NCBI GenBank assembly: GCA_040752975.1
Contig: JBFMHF010000206.1
Location: forward strand, 1-9,431
Direction of reading: 5' to 3'
DNA length: 9,431 nucleotides
Origin: JADLDB01 sp040752975
Lineage (GTDB): Bacteria; Myxococcota; Myxococcia; Myxococcales; Myxococcaceae
Shown here one piece after another: positions 1-6,591 of this stretch. The notes under the pieces were generated by a model. That model was not told where the DNA came from. It saw only the letters and a list, made by a program, of their open reading frames with translations, and ran no database searches. The first letter of the stretch is position 1, and each line of letters begins with the position of its first letter. The position numbers and the translations under genes were made by a program.

Positions 1-14
1 GATGAAGGGGACGC

Positions 15-103
15 AGGCCGTCCGCCGAAGGACAAGAAAACCCACGAGGCCGTCCGCCGAAGGACAAAACAACCCCACCCCCGAGGCCGTCCGCCGGAGG
101 ACA
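15..103. repeat. Three-copy array of a 20-bp direct repeat
   Basis: Three copies of AGGCCGTCCGCCGRAGGACA lie at 15-34, 47-66 and 84-103. The first two are identical; the third differs by one base (G for A). They are separated by 12 and 17 bases of unlike sequence that is poor in T on the plus strand. Each copy contains a small inverted repeat, GTCC...GGAC around a six-base loop, so it could fold as a short hairpin on either strand. The array starts 12 bases downstream of the stop codon of the leftward gene ending at 116, where a terminator or REP-like element would be expected, but no clean T-run follows the hairpins. The array may continue past the left edge. Its function is not recognised. 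Confidence 0.8.
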
Positions 104-115
104 CCCAACACCCGC

Positions 116-946
116 CTAGAACGTGCCGTTCAGCAGCGACAGATTCACCCCCACCGAGAGCCCCTGCTGCGTCTCCGCGACAATGGGCGCCGGCGTGGGC
201 ACGCCCAGCTCGATGCGGTGCCCCGGCTTGTCGGAGCCCAGCGCGTACGGCTTGAAGCGCGGCGACTTGGTGAGGTTCAGCACCGCCATCTGGATCAGCG
301 GCACCGCGACGATCGATCCGATCAGCAGCAACGGCACGCTGCCACCGTTGGGAGCCCCGCCACTCACCTGCGGCGTGGGGAGCCACCCCGTCGCGTAGAA
401 GAGGGCCAGCACGCCGGCCTGGGCCGCGAGGCCTGCGAGCGCGGCCGGCCACATCTCCGCCGAGTAGTACTTGCTGCCGTTGGCGAGCGACACCTGCGTC
501 TGCGCCACGGCCAGCGGCACCGCGGAGAAGATGAGGATCAACATGATCGACGAGACCGTCTGATCGTAGAAGACGCCGTTGGCGAACAAGAGGAAGTACG
601 GCAGCACCGTGATGCCCCCCGCGGTCAGCATGCCGAACAACGACTCGCTCACCATCAACCCGATCTCCGGGCCGGGCTTCGGCGGCACCGGCGGCTGCCC
701 ATACGGCGCATAGCCCGGCTGGTAGCCCGCGGACGGCACCGTGGCCGGCGGAGGCGGCGTGCCGGGCTGGTACACCGGAGGCGTGGGCGGGGGAGCTGGC
801 TGCTCCGGGGGAGGCGTCGGCGGCGGCTGGTTGGCAGGCACCATGGGCGGCGGCGTCCAGCCCTCGGTGTTCGTCTGGGCAGACGCCGACCCGGTCACCA
901 CCACCAGACACATCACCAGCGTCGACTTGAGAAACCTCACGACCAT
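116..946 (-). CDS. Exported proline-rich protein with four hydrophobic segments, unknown function
   Basis: I do not recognise this family. The 276-residue product begins with a clear signal peptide: MVVRF, a hydrophobic core at about 8-18, then ASA followed by Gln at 24. Residues 31-95 are a low-complexity Pro/Tyr/Gln linker. Four hydrophobic segments follow at about 105-125, 130-150, 165-188 and 203-225, so the mature protein probably sits in a membrane. The C-terminus (about 260-276) alternates hydrophobic and polar residues and ends in Phe, which resembles an outer-membrane beta-strand ending. I chose the ATG at 946 because it starts the signal peptide and has AAGGGAG just upstream. A longer GTG start at 982 overlaps the ridA stop codon and would add 12 mostly charged residues before the signal peptide. 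It is likely the last gene of a rel-ridA transcript. Confidence 0.8.
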   Translation of the reverse strand: MVVRFLKSTLVMCLVVVTGSASAQTNTEGWTPPPMVPANQPPPTPPPEQPAPPPTPPVYQPGTPPPPATVPSAGYQPGYAPYGQPPVPPKPGPEIGLMVSESLFGMLTAGGITVLPYFLLFANGVFYDQTVSSIMLILIFSAVPLAVAQTQVSLANGSKYYSAEMWPAALAGLAAQAGVLALFYATGWLPTPQVSGGAPNGGSVPLLLIGSIVAVPLIQMAVLNLTKSPRFKPYALGSDKPGHRIELGVPTPAPIVAETQQGLSVGVNLSLLNGTF

Positions 947-981
947 CTCTCCCTTCGGGCGACGCCGGCCGTCATCCAACA

Positions 982-1371
982 CTACCCGACTGCGATCGCG
1001 TCGATCTCGACGCGGGCTCCCTTCGGCAACGCCGACACCTGAACGGTCGCGCGCGCCGGCGGATTCACAGGGAAATAACGCCCGTACACCTCATTCACCT
1101 TCCCAAAGTCCGCCAGATCGATGAGGAAGATGCCGCACCGCACCACGTGGGCGAAGGACAAGCCCGCCGCGGCCAGCACCGCCTCCAGGTTCTTCATCAC
1201 CCGCTCCGTCTGCGCCACCACGTCTCCCTCCACCATCGCACCCGTCGAGGGATCCAACGGGATCTGCCCCGACAGGAACACCAGCTTCCCTCCACCCGAC
1301 ACCGCCACGGCCTGCGAATACGGCCCGATGGCCGCGGGAGCGCTCTTCGTCTGGACGACCTCTCTCGTCAT
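982..1371 (-). CDS. ridA: RidA family enamine/imine deaminase
   Basis: RidA (YjgF/YER057c/UK114 family) hydrolyses reactive enamines and imines such as 2-aminoacrylate made by PLP-dependent dehydratases, in the cytoplasm, usually as a homotrimer. The product is 129 residues, close to the 128 of E. coli RidA. Visible signatures, numbered from this start, are IGPYSQAV at 15-22, LSGQIP at 33-38, and the C-terminal family signature PARATVQV...VEIDAIA with the substrate-binding Arg107 and conserved Glu122. The ATG at 1371 fits the family length; a TTG at 1383 would add only four residues and is less likely. Shine-Dalgarno support is weak (TAGG about 12 bases upstream). It lies 66 bases downstream of rel on the same strand. 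A ridA-like gene next to spoT is also known in Pseudomonas, so the pairing is not unique to this window. Confidence 0.95.
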   Translation of the reverse strand: MTREVVQTKSAPAAIGPYSQAVAVSGGGKLVFLSGQIPLDPSTGAMVEGDVVAQTERVMKNLEAVLAAAGLSFAHVVRCGIFLIDLADFGKVNEVYGRYFPVNPPARATVQVSALPKGARVEIDAIAVG

Positions 1372-1392
1372 GGTGTGCGCCAACCTACCACG

Positions 1393-1417
1393 CCGCCGCG
1401 GCGGACCCAGCTTGGGT
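1393..1417. repeat. Two adjoining palindromes between rel and ridA
   Basis: The 66-base gap between the rel stop and the ridA start contains two abutting inverted repeats: CCGCCGCGGCGG (1393-1404, perfect 12-bp palindrome) and ACCCAGCTTGGGT (1405-1417, 5-bp stem, 3-base loop). In the direction of rel transcription the ACCCA hairpin comes first. There is no T-run, so this is not a classical intrinsic terminator. It could be an RNA-processing or partial attenuation element that lowers expression of the two downstream genes; that is inference. Confidence 0.4.
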
Positions 1418-1437
1418 GCACGACGAGGCCAAACCGA

Positions 1438-3627
1438 TCAAATCCGCTCGACCGAGAAGACGCCGGTGAGCTTCTCGATGCTGCGCATCACGTCGGTGAG
1501 CTGCTTCAGGTCGGAGATCGTCACCTCGAAGGTGTTGACGGCCCGATCGTCGCCCGTGGCGCGGCAGTTCGCCTGGCTGATGTTGACGCCCTTCTTCGAG
1601 AAGACCTGCGACATGTCGGCCAACAAGCCCGGGCGATCCGCCGTCAGCACGCGCAGGGTGACGGGCCGCTTGTACTCGCCGCGCACGTCCCAGGCGACGT
1701 CCACGCGCCGCTCGGGATCCGTCGCCAGCGCCTTGTCGCAGGCCGCGGTGTGTACGGTGACGCCTCGGCCGCGGGTGATGAAGCCGACGATGGCGTCGCC
1801 GGGCACCGGGTTGCAGCAGCGCCCGAAGCGCACCAGCACGTCGTCGATCCCGTCGATGGTGATGCCGTTGGACGACTTGCGGCCCACTACCTTGCGGGCG
1901 ATCTCGGAGACGGCGTTGAAGAGCCCCGATCCGGACGACTCCCTGGGCGCCTGGGCCTTCTCCTTCGCCTCCTCCAGCTTGTCCGGCGGAACCAGCCGCT
2001 CGATCAGCTGGCTGGGCTGCACCTTGCCGTAGCCGACCGCCACCATCAGATCTTCCTCGGTGCGGTAGCCCAACTGCTCGGCGTGGGGCTTGAGTTCGCC
2101 TGTCTTGATCAACTTGTTGAGCGTCAGCCCGAAGCGCTTGAGCTCGCGCTCGGCCAGCTCCCGCCCCAGCACCAGGCTCTTGTCGCGCTGCTGCTGCTTG
2201 ATGAAGCCGCGGATCTTCTGCTGCGCGCGGCTGGTCTTGACGAAGGTGAGCCAGTCCTTCGACGGGTGCGCCTGCGGGCTGGTCAACACCTCGACCTGAT
2301 CGCCGTTCTTCAGCTTGTAGCGCAGGGGGACGATCTTCCCGTTCACCTTGGCGCCCACGCAGCGCTCGCCGACCGCCGAGTGGATCGCGAACGCGAAGTC
2401 CACCGGCGTCGCCCCGCGGGGCAGGCTGCGCACGTCGCCCTTGGGCGTGAAGACGAAGACCTCGTCGGTGAAGAGATCGACCTTCACCGTGTCGAGGAAC
2501 TCCTTGGGGTCCTTCAGATCCTGCTGCCACTCGAGCAACTGGCGCAGCCACGCGAACTTCTCGGCGTCGCGGGTGAGCTCGCTCTTGCCTTCCTTGTACG
2601 CCCAGTGGGCGGCGATGCCTTCCTCGGCGATCCGGTGCATCTCCTCGGTGCGGATCTGGATCTCGATGCGCTCGGAGAGCGGCCCGATCACCGTGGTGTG
2701 CAGCGACTGGTACATGTTCGGTTTCGGGATCGCGATGAAGTCCTTGAAGCGACCCGGCACCGGCTTCCACATCTGGTGGATCAGCCCCAGCGCGCCGTAG
2801 CAGTGCGGGAGATCGTCGGTGATGATCCGAAAGGCGATCACGTCGGGCACCTGCTCGAACTCGATGCCCTGCGATCTCATCTTCTTGTAGATGCTGTAGT
2901 AGTGCTTGAAGCGCCCGCCCACGCTGGCGGGGATGTTCGCGTCCTTCAGCTTGGACTGGATCAGCGAGACGACGTCCTCCACGTACTTCTCGCGTTCCTT
3001 CTTCTTCTTCGCGACCCGCACCTCGAGCTCGCTGAAGTCCTTCGGCTTCAGGTAGCGGAAGGAGAGATCTTCGAGCTCCGTCTTCACCCAGCTGATGCCG
3101 AGCCGGTTGGCCAGCGGCGCGTAGATGTCCAGCGTCTCCTGGGCGATCCGCGCCTGCTTCTCCTCGCTCATGTGATCGAGGGTCCGCATGTTGTGCGTGC
3201 GGTCGGCCAGCTTCACCAGGATGACGCGGATGTCCTGCGCCATCGCCACCAGCATCTTGCGGAAGTTCTCCGCCTGCTTCTCTTCCTGCGACAGCGACTG
3301 CGACGCGGAGAACTTCGACAGCTTGGTGACGCCATCGACGATCAACGCCACCTCGTCGCCGAACAGCTCGCGGATCTCCTCGATGGTGGCCAGCGTGTCT
3401 TCCACCGTGTCGTGCAACAGCCCCGCGACGATCGTCGCCTCGTCCAGCTTGAGCCGCGCCAACAGGCCCGCCACCTCGAGGGGGTGGATGAGGTAGGGCT
3501 CGCCTGACTTCCGTACCTGGCCCTGGTGCACCTTCGCCGAGTACACGTAGGCCTTCTTGATGATGTCCAGGTCAGGATCCGGATGGTAGCCGGCCACCTG
3601 CTGGAGAATGTCGTTCAACCGGATCAA
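1438..3627 (-). CDS. rel: Bifunctional (p)ppGpp synthetase/hydrolase (RSH family)
   Basis: This 729-residue protein is a full-length Rel/SpoT homologue. It makes (p)ppGpp from ATP and GTP/GDP and degrades it, driving the stringent response. The HD hydrolase domain covers about 25-150, with H48, H72-D73 followed by ED at 76-77, and D142 in LADRTHN, so hydrolase activity is expected. The synthetase domain covers about 235-345: RFKHYYSIYKKM at 239-250, D262, and E322 in EIQIRT. RFKD at 293-296 is the RXKD version typical of bifunctional enzymes, not the EXDD of RelA. A TGS domain (about 388-450), helical linker, Cys-containing RCCNPVPGD domain (about 600-630) and ACT domain (about 653-729) follow. 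The start codon is TTG at 3627; an in-frame TGA lies three codons upstream, so the start cannot be earlier. No Shine-Dalgarno sequence is visible. It heads a leftward group with ridA. Confidence 0.97.
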   Translation of the reverse strand: MIRLNDILQQVAGYHPDPDLDIIKKAYVYSAKVHQGQVRKSGEPYLIHPLEVAGLLARLKLDEATIVAGLLHDTVEDTLATIEEIRELFGDEVALIVDGVTKLSKFSASQSLSQEEKQAENFRKMLVAMAQDIRVILVKLADRTHNMRTLDHMSEEKQARIAQETLDIYAPLANRLGISWVKTELEDLSFRYLKPKDFSELEVRVAKKKKEREKYVEDVVSLIQSKLKDANIPASVGGRFKHYYSIYKKMRSQGIEFEQVPDVIAFRIITDDLPHCYGALGLIHQMWKPVPGRFKDFIAIPKPNMYQSLHTTVIGPLSERIEIQIRTEEMHRIAEEGIAAHWAYKEGKSELTRDAEKFAWLRQLLEWQQDLKDPKEFLDTVKVDLFTDEVFVFTPKGDVRSLPRGATPVDFAFAIHSAVGERCVGAKVNGKIVPLRYKLKNGDQVEVLTSPQAHPSKDWLTFVKTSRAQQKIRGFIKQQQRDKSLVLGRELAERELKRFGLTLNKLIKTGELKPHAEQLGYRTEEDLMVAVGYGKVQPSQLIERLVPPDKLEEAKEKAQAPRESSGSGLFNAVSEIARKVVGRKSSNGITIDGIDDVLVRFGRCCNPVPGDAIVGFITRGRGVTVHTAACDKALATDPERRVDVAWDVRGEYKRPVTLRVLTADRPGLLADMSQVFSKKGVNISQANCRATGDDRAVNTFEVTISDLKQLTDVMRSIEKLTGVFSVERI

Positions 3628-3636
3628 GCGAGGTCA

Positions 3637-3664
3637 ATCGTAACACCCAGCCGTTCTGCCGCAA
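3637..3664 (-). promoter_or_regulatory. Putative sigma-70-type promoter of rel
   Basis: On the minus strand TTGCGG (3664-3659) and TACGAT (3642-3637) are 16 bases apart, matching four of six consensus bases each. The predicted transcription start falls about 6-8 bases beyond TACGAT, only a few bases before the TTG start codon at 3627. This would make the rel mRNA nearly leaderless, which fits the missing ribosome-binding site. It was found by eye only; a GC-rich genome has many chance matches. Confidence 0.4.
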
Positions 3665-3734
3665 TGCGTCAGAGCTGGGCGACAGCGCACCGTCCGAATG
3701 GGTCGCAGAACCCGGGCGCAGGTCATCGCCATTG

Positions 3735-3763
3735 TTGCGGATTGACGCGGCTTGGCTGACTAT
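3735..3763 (+). promoter_or_regulatory. Weak promoter candidate for the zinc-ribbon/FHA gene
   Basis: On the plus strand TTGCGG (3735-3740) is followed after 17 bases by GACTAT (3758-3763), giving a short leader that contains AAAGG before the ATG at 3780. The -10 match is poor (three of six). TTGACGC at 3742-3748 is an alternative -35 but has no properly spaced partner. The interval 3628-3779 must nevertheless contain a promoter for this gene unless it is transcribed from elsewhere. Confidence 0.25.
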
Positions 3764-3779
3764 CGCCGGCTCAAAGGTC

Positions 3780-4784
3780 ATGCCTGCCCTCCTGTCCCGG
3801 ACGCTCGGGGTCATCTGTCCGTCGTGCGACTTCCTCAATGTCGTCGGGGCGGTGCGGTGCATGGCGTGCGGATCGCCTACCGAGGGAGCCGGCAAGCCGG
3901 ACGCACCCAGGCTGCAGGCCGCGCCGGTGCAGATCGTCAGTGATGGGGCTTCCGAAGCCACGGTGCCCAACGCGGTCGCGCACCACGGCGAACCCTCGCC
4001 TCCCGGCCTCAGGCGCGCGGGCGCTGCCCAGCCCCCGTCGATCGCCACGGCCCCACCCGGCCCGAGCGGCTCGCAGCGCGGCCCGGCGCGCCCCACCTTC
4101 CAGTCGTCCTCTGCGCCCCCGCCCCAGCAACACGCAGCCGGTCCGCGCTTCGGCCTCACCGTCATGGCGGGCCCTGCCCGCGGGCAGCGCTTCAAGCTGG
4201 GCGCCAACGGCGCGCAGATCGGCCGGAGCCGCGGCGCGATCCTCTTCCCGGACGATCCCTTCATTTCTCCCCTGCACGCCACGCTCACCGTGCGCGACGG
4301 CAAGCTCTTCGTCCGCGACGAGGAGAGCACGTCCGGCGTCTTCGTCAGCATCACCGGCACCGAGACGCTGCCACCGGGCGCGACGTTCTGCACGGGCCTG
4401 CGCCTGTTCCGCTACGTGGGGGCGATCGAGCCCAACCCGCCGTGGAACCGCCGCGACGTGGTGGTGTACGGCGCGCCGCTGCCCAACAACCAGACGCACT
4501 ACGCGGTGGAAGAGATCCTCCTCGGAGATCGCCCCGGCCGCTGCGTGATCACCCCCGGCCCGGTGCTGACGATCGGCCAGGGGCGCTGCGACTTCGCGTA
4601 CCCCAACGACGAGGGGCTGGCGCCGCGCCACTGCGAGCTGGCGCCTCTGCCCACCGGCGCGATGATCCGCGATCTCTCGGGTGGCCTGGGCACCTTCGTC
4701 CGGGCGCGCGACGAGCGGCCGCTCAAGGCCGGCGATCGGATCCGCATCGGCCAGCAGACCCTGCAGGTCGAAGCCCTCGGCTGA
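3780..4784 (+). CDS. Zinc-ribbon protein with two FHA domains
   Basis: The 334-residue product is a cytoplasmic adaptor-type protein. The N-terminus carries a CxxC-x10-CxxC zinc ribbon (C13, C16, C27, C30), followed by a long Pro/Ala-rich linker (about 35-122). FHA domain 1 (about 124-213) has GRS with Arg149 and SPLH with S163 and H166, but Ser185 stands where Asn is usual before GVFV. FHA domain 2 (about 241-331) has GQG in place of GR, APRH in place of SxxH, and GLGTF in place of NGTF, so canonical phosphothreonine contacts are largely lost. FHA domains read Thr phosphorylation by Ser/Thr kinases; the neighbouring kinase is an obvious candidate partner (inference). The start is the ATG at 3780 with AAAGG close upstream; a TTG at 3732 would extend the protein by 16 residues not needed by any domain. 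Confidence 0.9.
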   Translation: MPALLSRTLGVICPSCDFLNVVGAVRCMACGSPTEGAGKPDAPRLQAAPVQIVSDGASEATVPNAVAHHGEPSPPGLRRAGAAQPPSIATAPPGPSGSQRGPARPTFQSSSAPPPQQHAAGPRFGLTVMAGPARGQRFKLGANGAQIGRSRGAILFPDDPFISPLHATLTVRDGKLFVRDEESTSGVFVSITGTETLPPGATFCTGLRLFRYVGAIEPNPPWNRRDVVVYGAPLPNNQTHYAVEEILLGDRPGRCVITPGPVLTIGQGRCDFAYPNDEGLAPRHCELAPLPTGAMIRDLSGGLGTFVRARDERPLKAGDRIRIGQQTLQVEALG

Positions 4785-4942
4785 CCAACCTCACACTTCC
4801 CGCGTCGTCGCTCGCCACCCCGGGTGAGGCCGTGGGGCGCCGAAGCGAGGCGTGCTGCGGACCACGTCGAGGAGCGCAAGACGCGGATGCGCCGCCGGCA
4901 GCCGCCAGCCCGTCAGCCGCCGGGCGAGGCGAGTGAGCCGGG
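4785..4942. other. Convergent intergenic gap with weak inverted repeats
   Basis: This 158-base gap separates the convergent 3' ends of the FHA gene and the kinase gene. It contains CACCCCGGGTG (4816-4826), AGCCCG/CGGGCT arms (4907-4912 and 4939-4944) and two CAGCCGCC copies (4899-4906, 4914-4921). None has a T-run, and no open frame here has the features of a gene. Transcription of the two genes may end here by these hairpins or by Rho. Confidence 0.4.
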
Positions 4943-6472
4943 CTAACGCGGGAGGACCTGGTCGATGTAGCTGACGAACTTCGAACCCGAGGCCTCGCGC
5001 TTCACCCAGCCCCACCAGCCGCGCGCCTCGTCCACCTCGCGCCGCTCGAAGGCCACCTGGCCCAGCTTCATCGCCAGCGCGGGCTGCGGATCCGCCTGCC
5101 AGGCCTCGAGGTAGCTGGAGCGCGCCATGGAGAGGTTGCGCGCCAGGTAGTAGCGATCGCCCTCCGCTTCCTTGCGGGCGCGATCCACCGGGCGGCGCTT
5201 CCCGTCCGGTACCACTTCGTCCCAGGGTTGGCCTGTCCCCGGCAGCGGCGCGTTCTTCGGCGGGGTGTACGTCTCCTTCTTCGGCTCGAAGTAGCGCGTG
5301 GCGTAGAGCCCGCCCAGCCCGACCGCGATCAACACCAGGAGCCCGACCGCCACCTTGAAGACGAGGCCCCACTTGTCGCCGGTGACGCGATCAGGCGCAG
5401 TGGTGGGCGAGGTCGTGACGGGCTCGGGCACGGGGCCCAGGCTGTTCGAGGAGGGGACGGTGTCCTCGCGGCTGCTCCACGGGCCCTTGTTCTCGCCAGA
5501 GACGCGCGTCTCCTGTTGATCGATGGGCGTCACCTTGCGCGGCACCGGCGCGAGCGCCGGCGCGCTGGTCTGCCCGCGGCGCAGCGGAGCGCCCGCCCGC
5601 CGTTCCTTCTCGATGGCCAGCAGCTCGGCGCGGAACTGCTCGGCCGTCTGCGGGCGATCGTCCGGGTTCTTCGCCAGCGCCTTCATGATCAGGCGCTCCA
5701 TCGCCGGGCTGATCTTCGCGTCGGGCCGGCGCTTGGACGGCGGCGGCGGAATCTCGGTGAGGTGCTTGGTGGCAAAGCCCACCGCCGAGTCCGAGTCGAA
5801 GGGCAGCATGCCCGCGCACAACTGGTAGATGATCACCCCCACCGCGTAGAGATCGCTGCGGTGATCGAGCTGCGCGCCGCGCGCCTGCTCGGGCGACATG
5901 TACTCGGGCGTGCCGCACACGAAGCCGGCGCGGGTGAGCGCGGGCCCGTCGTCGGTCGAGCCGTCGACGATCTTCGCGATCCCGAAGTCGAGCACCTTGA
6001 CGAAGTCGGCTTCGCCGCGGCGCTGCTCGACCATGATGTTCTCGGGCTTGAGATCCCGGTGGATCACGCCAGCCGAGTGCGCGTCGGCCAGCGCGGACAG
6101 CACCTGCCCCATCACGCGGATCACCCGGCTCTCGGGCAGCGGCCAGTCGCGGGAGAGGATCTGGTGGAGGTCCTTCCCCTGCACGTACTCCATGGCGATG
6201 TACATCGCGCCGTCGTCCGAGCGGCCGAAGTCCAGCACGCTGATGGAGTTGGGGTGGTTCAAGCGGCTGGCGGCCTTCGCCTCGCGCTCGAAGCGGGCCA
6301 CCGTGCGCTCGTCGGACAACAGCGCCTGCCGCAACACCTTCAGCACCACCAGCTTGTCGAGGGCGATCTGGGTGGCCTTGTAGACCTTGCCCATGCCCCC
6401 TTCCCCGATCATCTGCTCGACCCGGTACTTGGAGGCGACCGTCTTGCCGATGTAGTCGTCCGTCGGTGGCAC
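4943..6472 (-). CDS. Membrane-anchored Ser/Thr protein kinase (PknB-like, Hanks type)
   Basis: This 509-residue kinase has all catalytic landmarks: GEGGMG at 23-28, ATP-anchoring K45 in VVLK, probable alpha-C Glu64, HRDLKPEN at 138-145 (D140 catalytic base, RD type), DFG at 162-164, and an activation loop with T180 and T188 ending in SPE (193-195). It should be active, autophosphorylating in the loop. A Pro/Ser/Thr-rich juxtamembrane linker (about 295-368) leads to one transmembrane helix (about 370-390). The remaining ~118 residues would lie outside the cytoplasm; about 430-490 look like one or two helical TPR-type hairpins (AEGDRYYLARN..., ALAMKLGQVAFERREVDEARGW), not PASTA repeats. The start is GTG at 6472 with no clear Shine-Dalgarno; an in-frame TAG three codons upstream excludes a longer form. 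FHA-protein genes lie on both sides, suggesting a kinase-reader set. Confidence 0.96.
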   Translation of the reverse strand: MPPTDDYIGKTVASKYRVEQMIGEGGMGKVYKATQIALDKLVVLKVLRQALLSDERTVARFEREAKAASRLNHPNSISVLDFGRSDDGAMYIAMEYVQGKDLHQILSRDWPLPESRVIRVMGQVLSALADAHSAGVIHRDLKPENIMVEQRRGEADFVKVLDFGIAKIVDGSTDDGPALTRAGFVCGTPEYMSPEQARGAQLDHRSDLYAVGVIIYQLCAGMLPFDSDSAVGFATKHLTEIPPPPSKRRPDAKISPAMERLIMKALAKNPDDRPQTAEQFRAELLAIEKERRAGAPLRRGQTSAPALAPVPRKVTPIDQQETRVSGENKGPWSSREDTVPSSNSLGPVPEPVTTSPTTAPDRVTGDKWGLVFKVAVGLLVLIAVGLGGLYATRYFEPKKETYTPPKNAPLPGTGQPWDEVVPDGKRRPVDRARKEAEGDRYYLARNLSMARSSYLEAWQADPQPALAMKLGQVAFERREVDEARGWWGWVKREASGSKFVSYIDQVLPR

Positions 6473-6494
6473 GGGCGGAGGCTACTGTTCCACT

Positions 6495-6510
6495 TCTGAC
6501 GCGTTGACGC
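6495..6510 (+). promoter_or_regulatory. TGACGC direct repeat in the kinase/FHA divergent region
   Basis: TGACGC occurs twice with an 8-base period (6497-6502 and 6505-6510) inside the 119-base interval between the divergent kinase and FHA genes. The 15-mer TCTGACGCGTTGACG (6495-6509) matches 12 of 15 bases of TCTGACGCATTGCGG upstream of rel (minus strand 3673-3659). It may be an operator or part of a promoter. No convincing -10 hexamer could be placed for either gene in this interval. Confidence 0.3.
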
Positions 6511-6591
6511 CACAGGTTCTCCCCGGACCGGCGGTGCGAGCGCCAAGAGCACTTCGTTGCGGGGCAGGCCGTGGTAAAGAGGCTGCTTGGT

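Noticed and set aside
15..103. CRISPR array
   Set aside because: Only three 20-bp units with 12- and 17-base spacers; both units and spacers are too short and no cas genes are present.
947..982. GTG start at 982 for the exported protein
   Set aside because: It overlaps the ridA stop codon and could suggest translational coupling, but would place 12 mostly charged residues before a good signal peptide whose own ATG has a Shine-Dalgarno sequence.
1147..3507. Long open frame on the plus strand opposite rel
   Set aside because: It lies antisense to a complete Rel protein; its translation is Arg/Leu/His-rich low complexity typical of shadow frames in GC-rich DNA.
3732..3779. TTG start for the zinc-ribbon/FHA gene
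   Set aside because: The extra 16 residues belong to no domain and would overlap the likely promoter; the ATG at 3780 gives a compact N-terminus just before the zinc ribbon.
5228..6499. Long open frame on the plus strand opposite the kinase gene
   Set aside because: Antisense to an intact kinase with all catalytic motifs; composition is typical of a GC-rich shadow frame.
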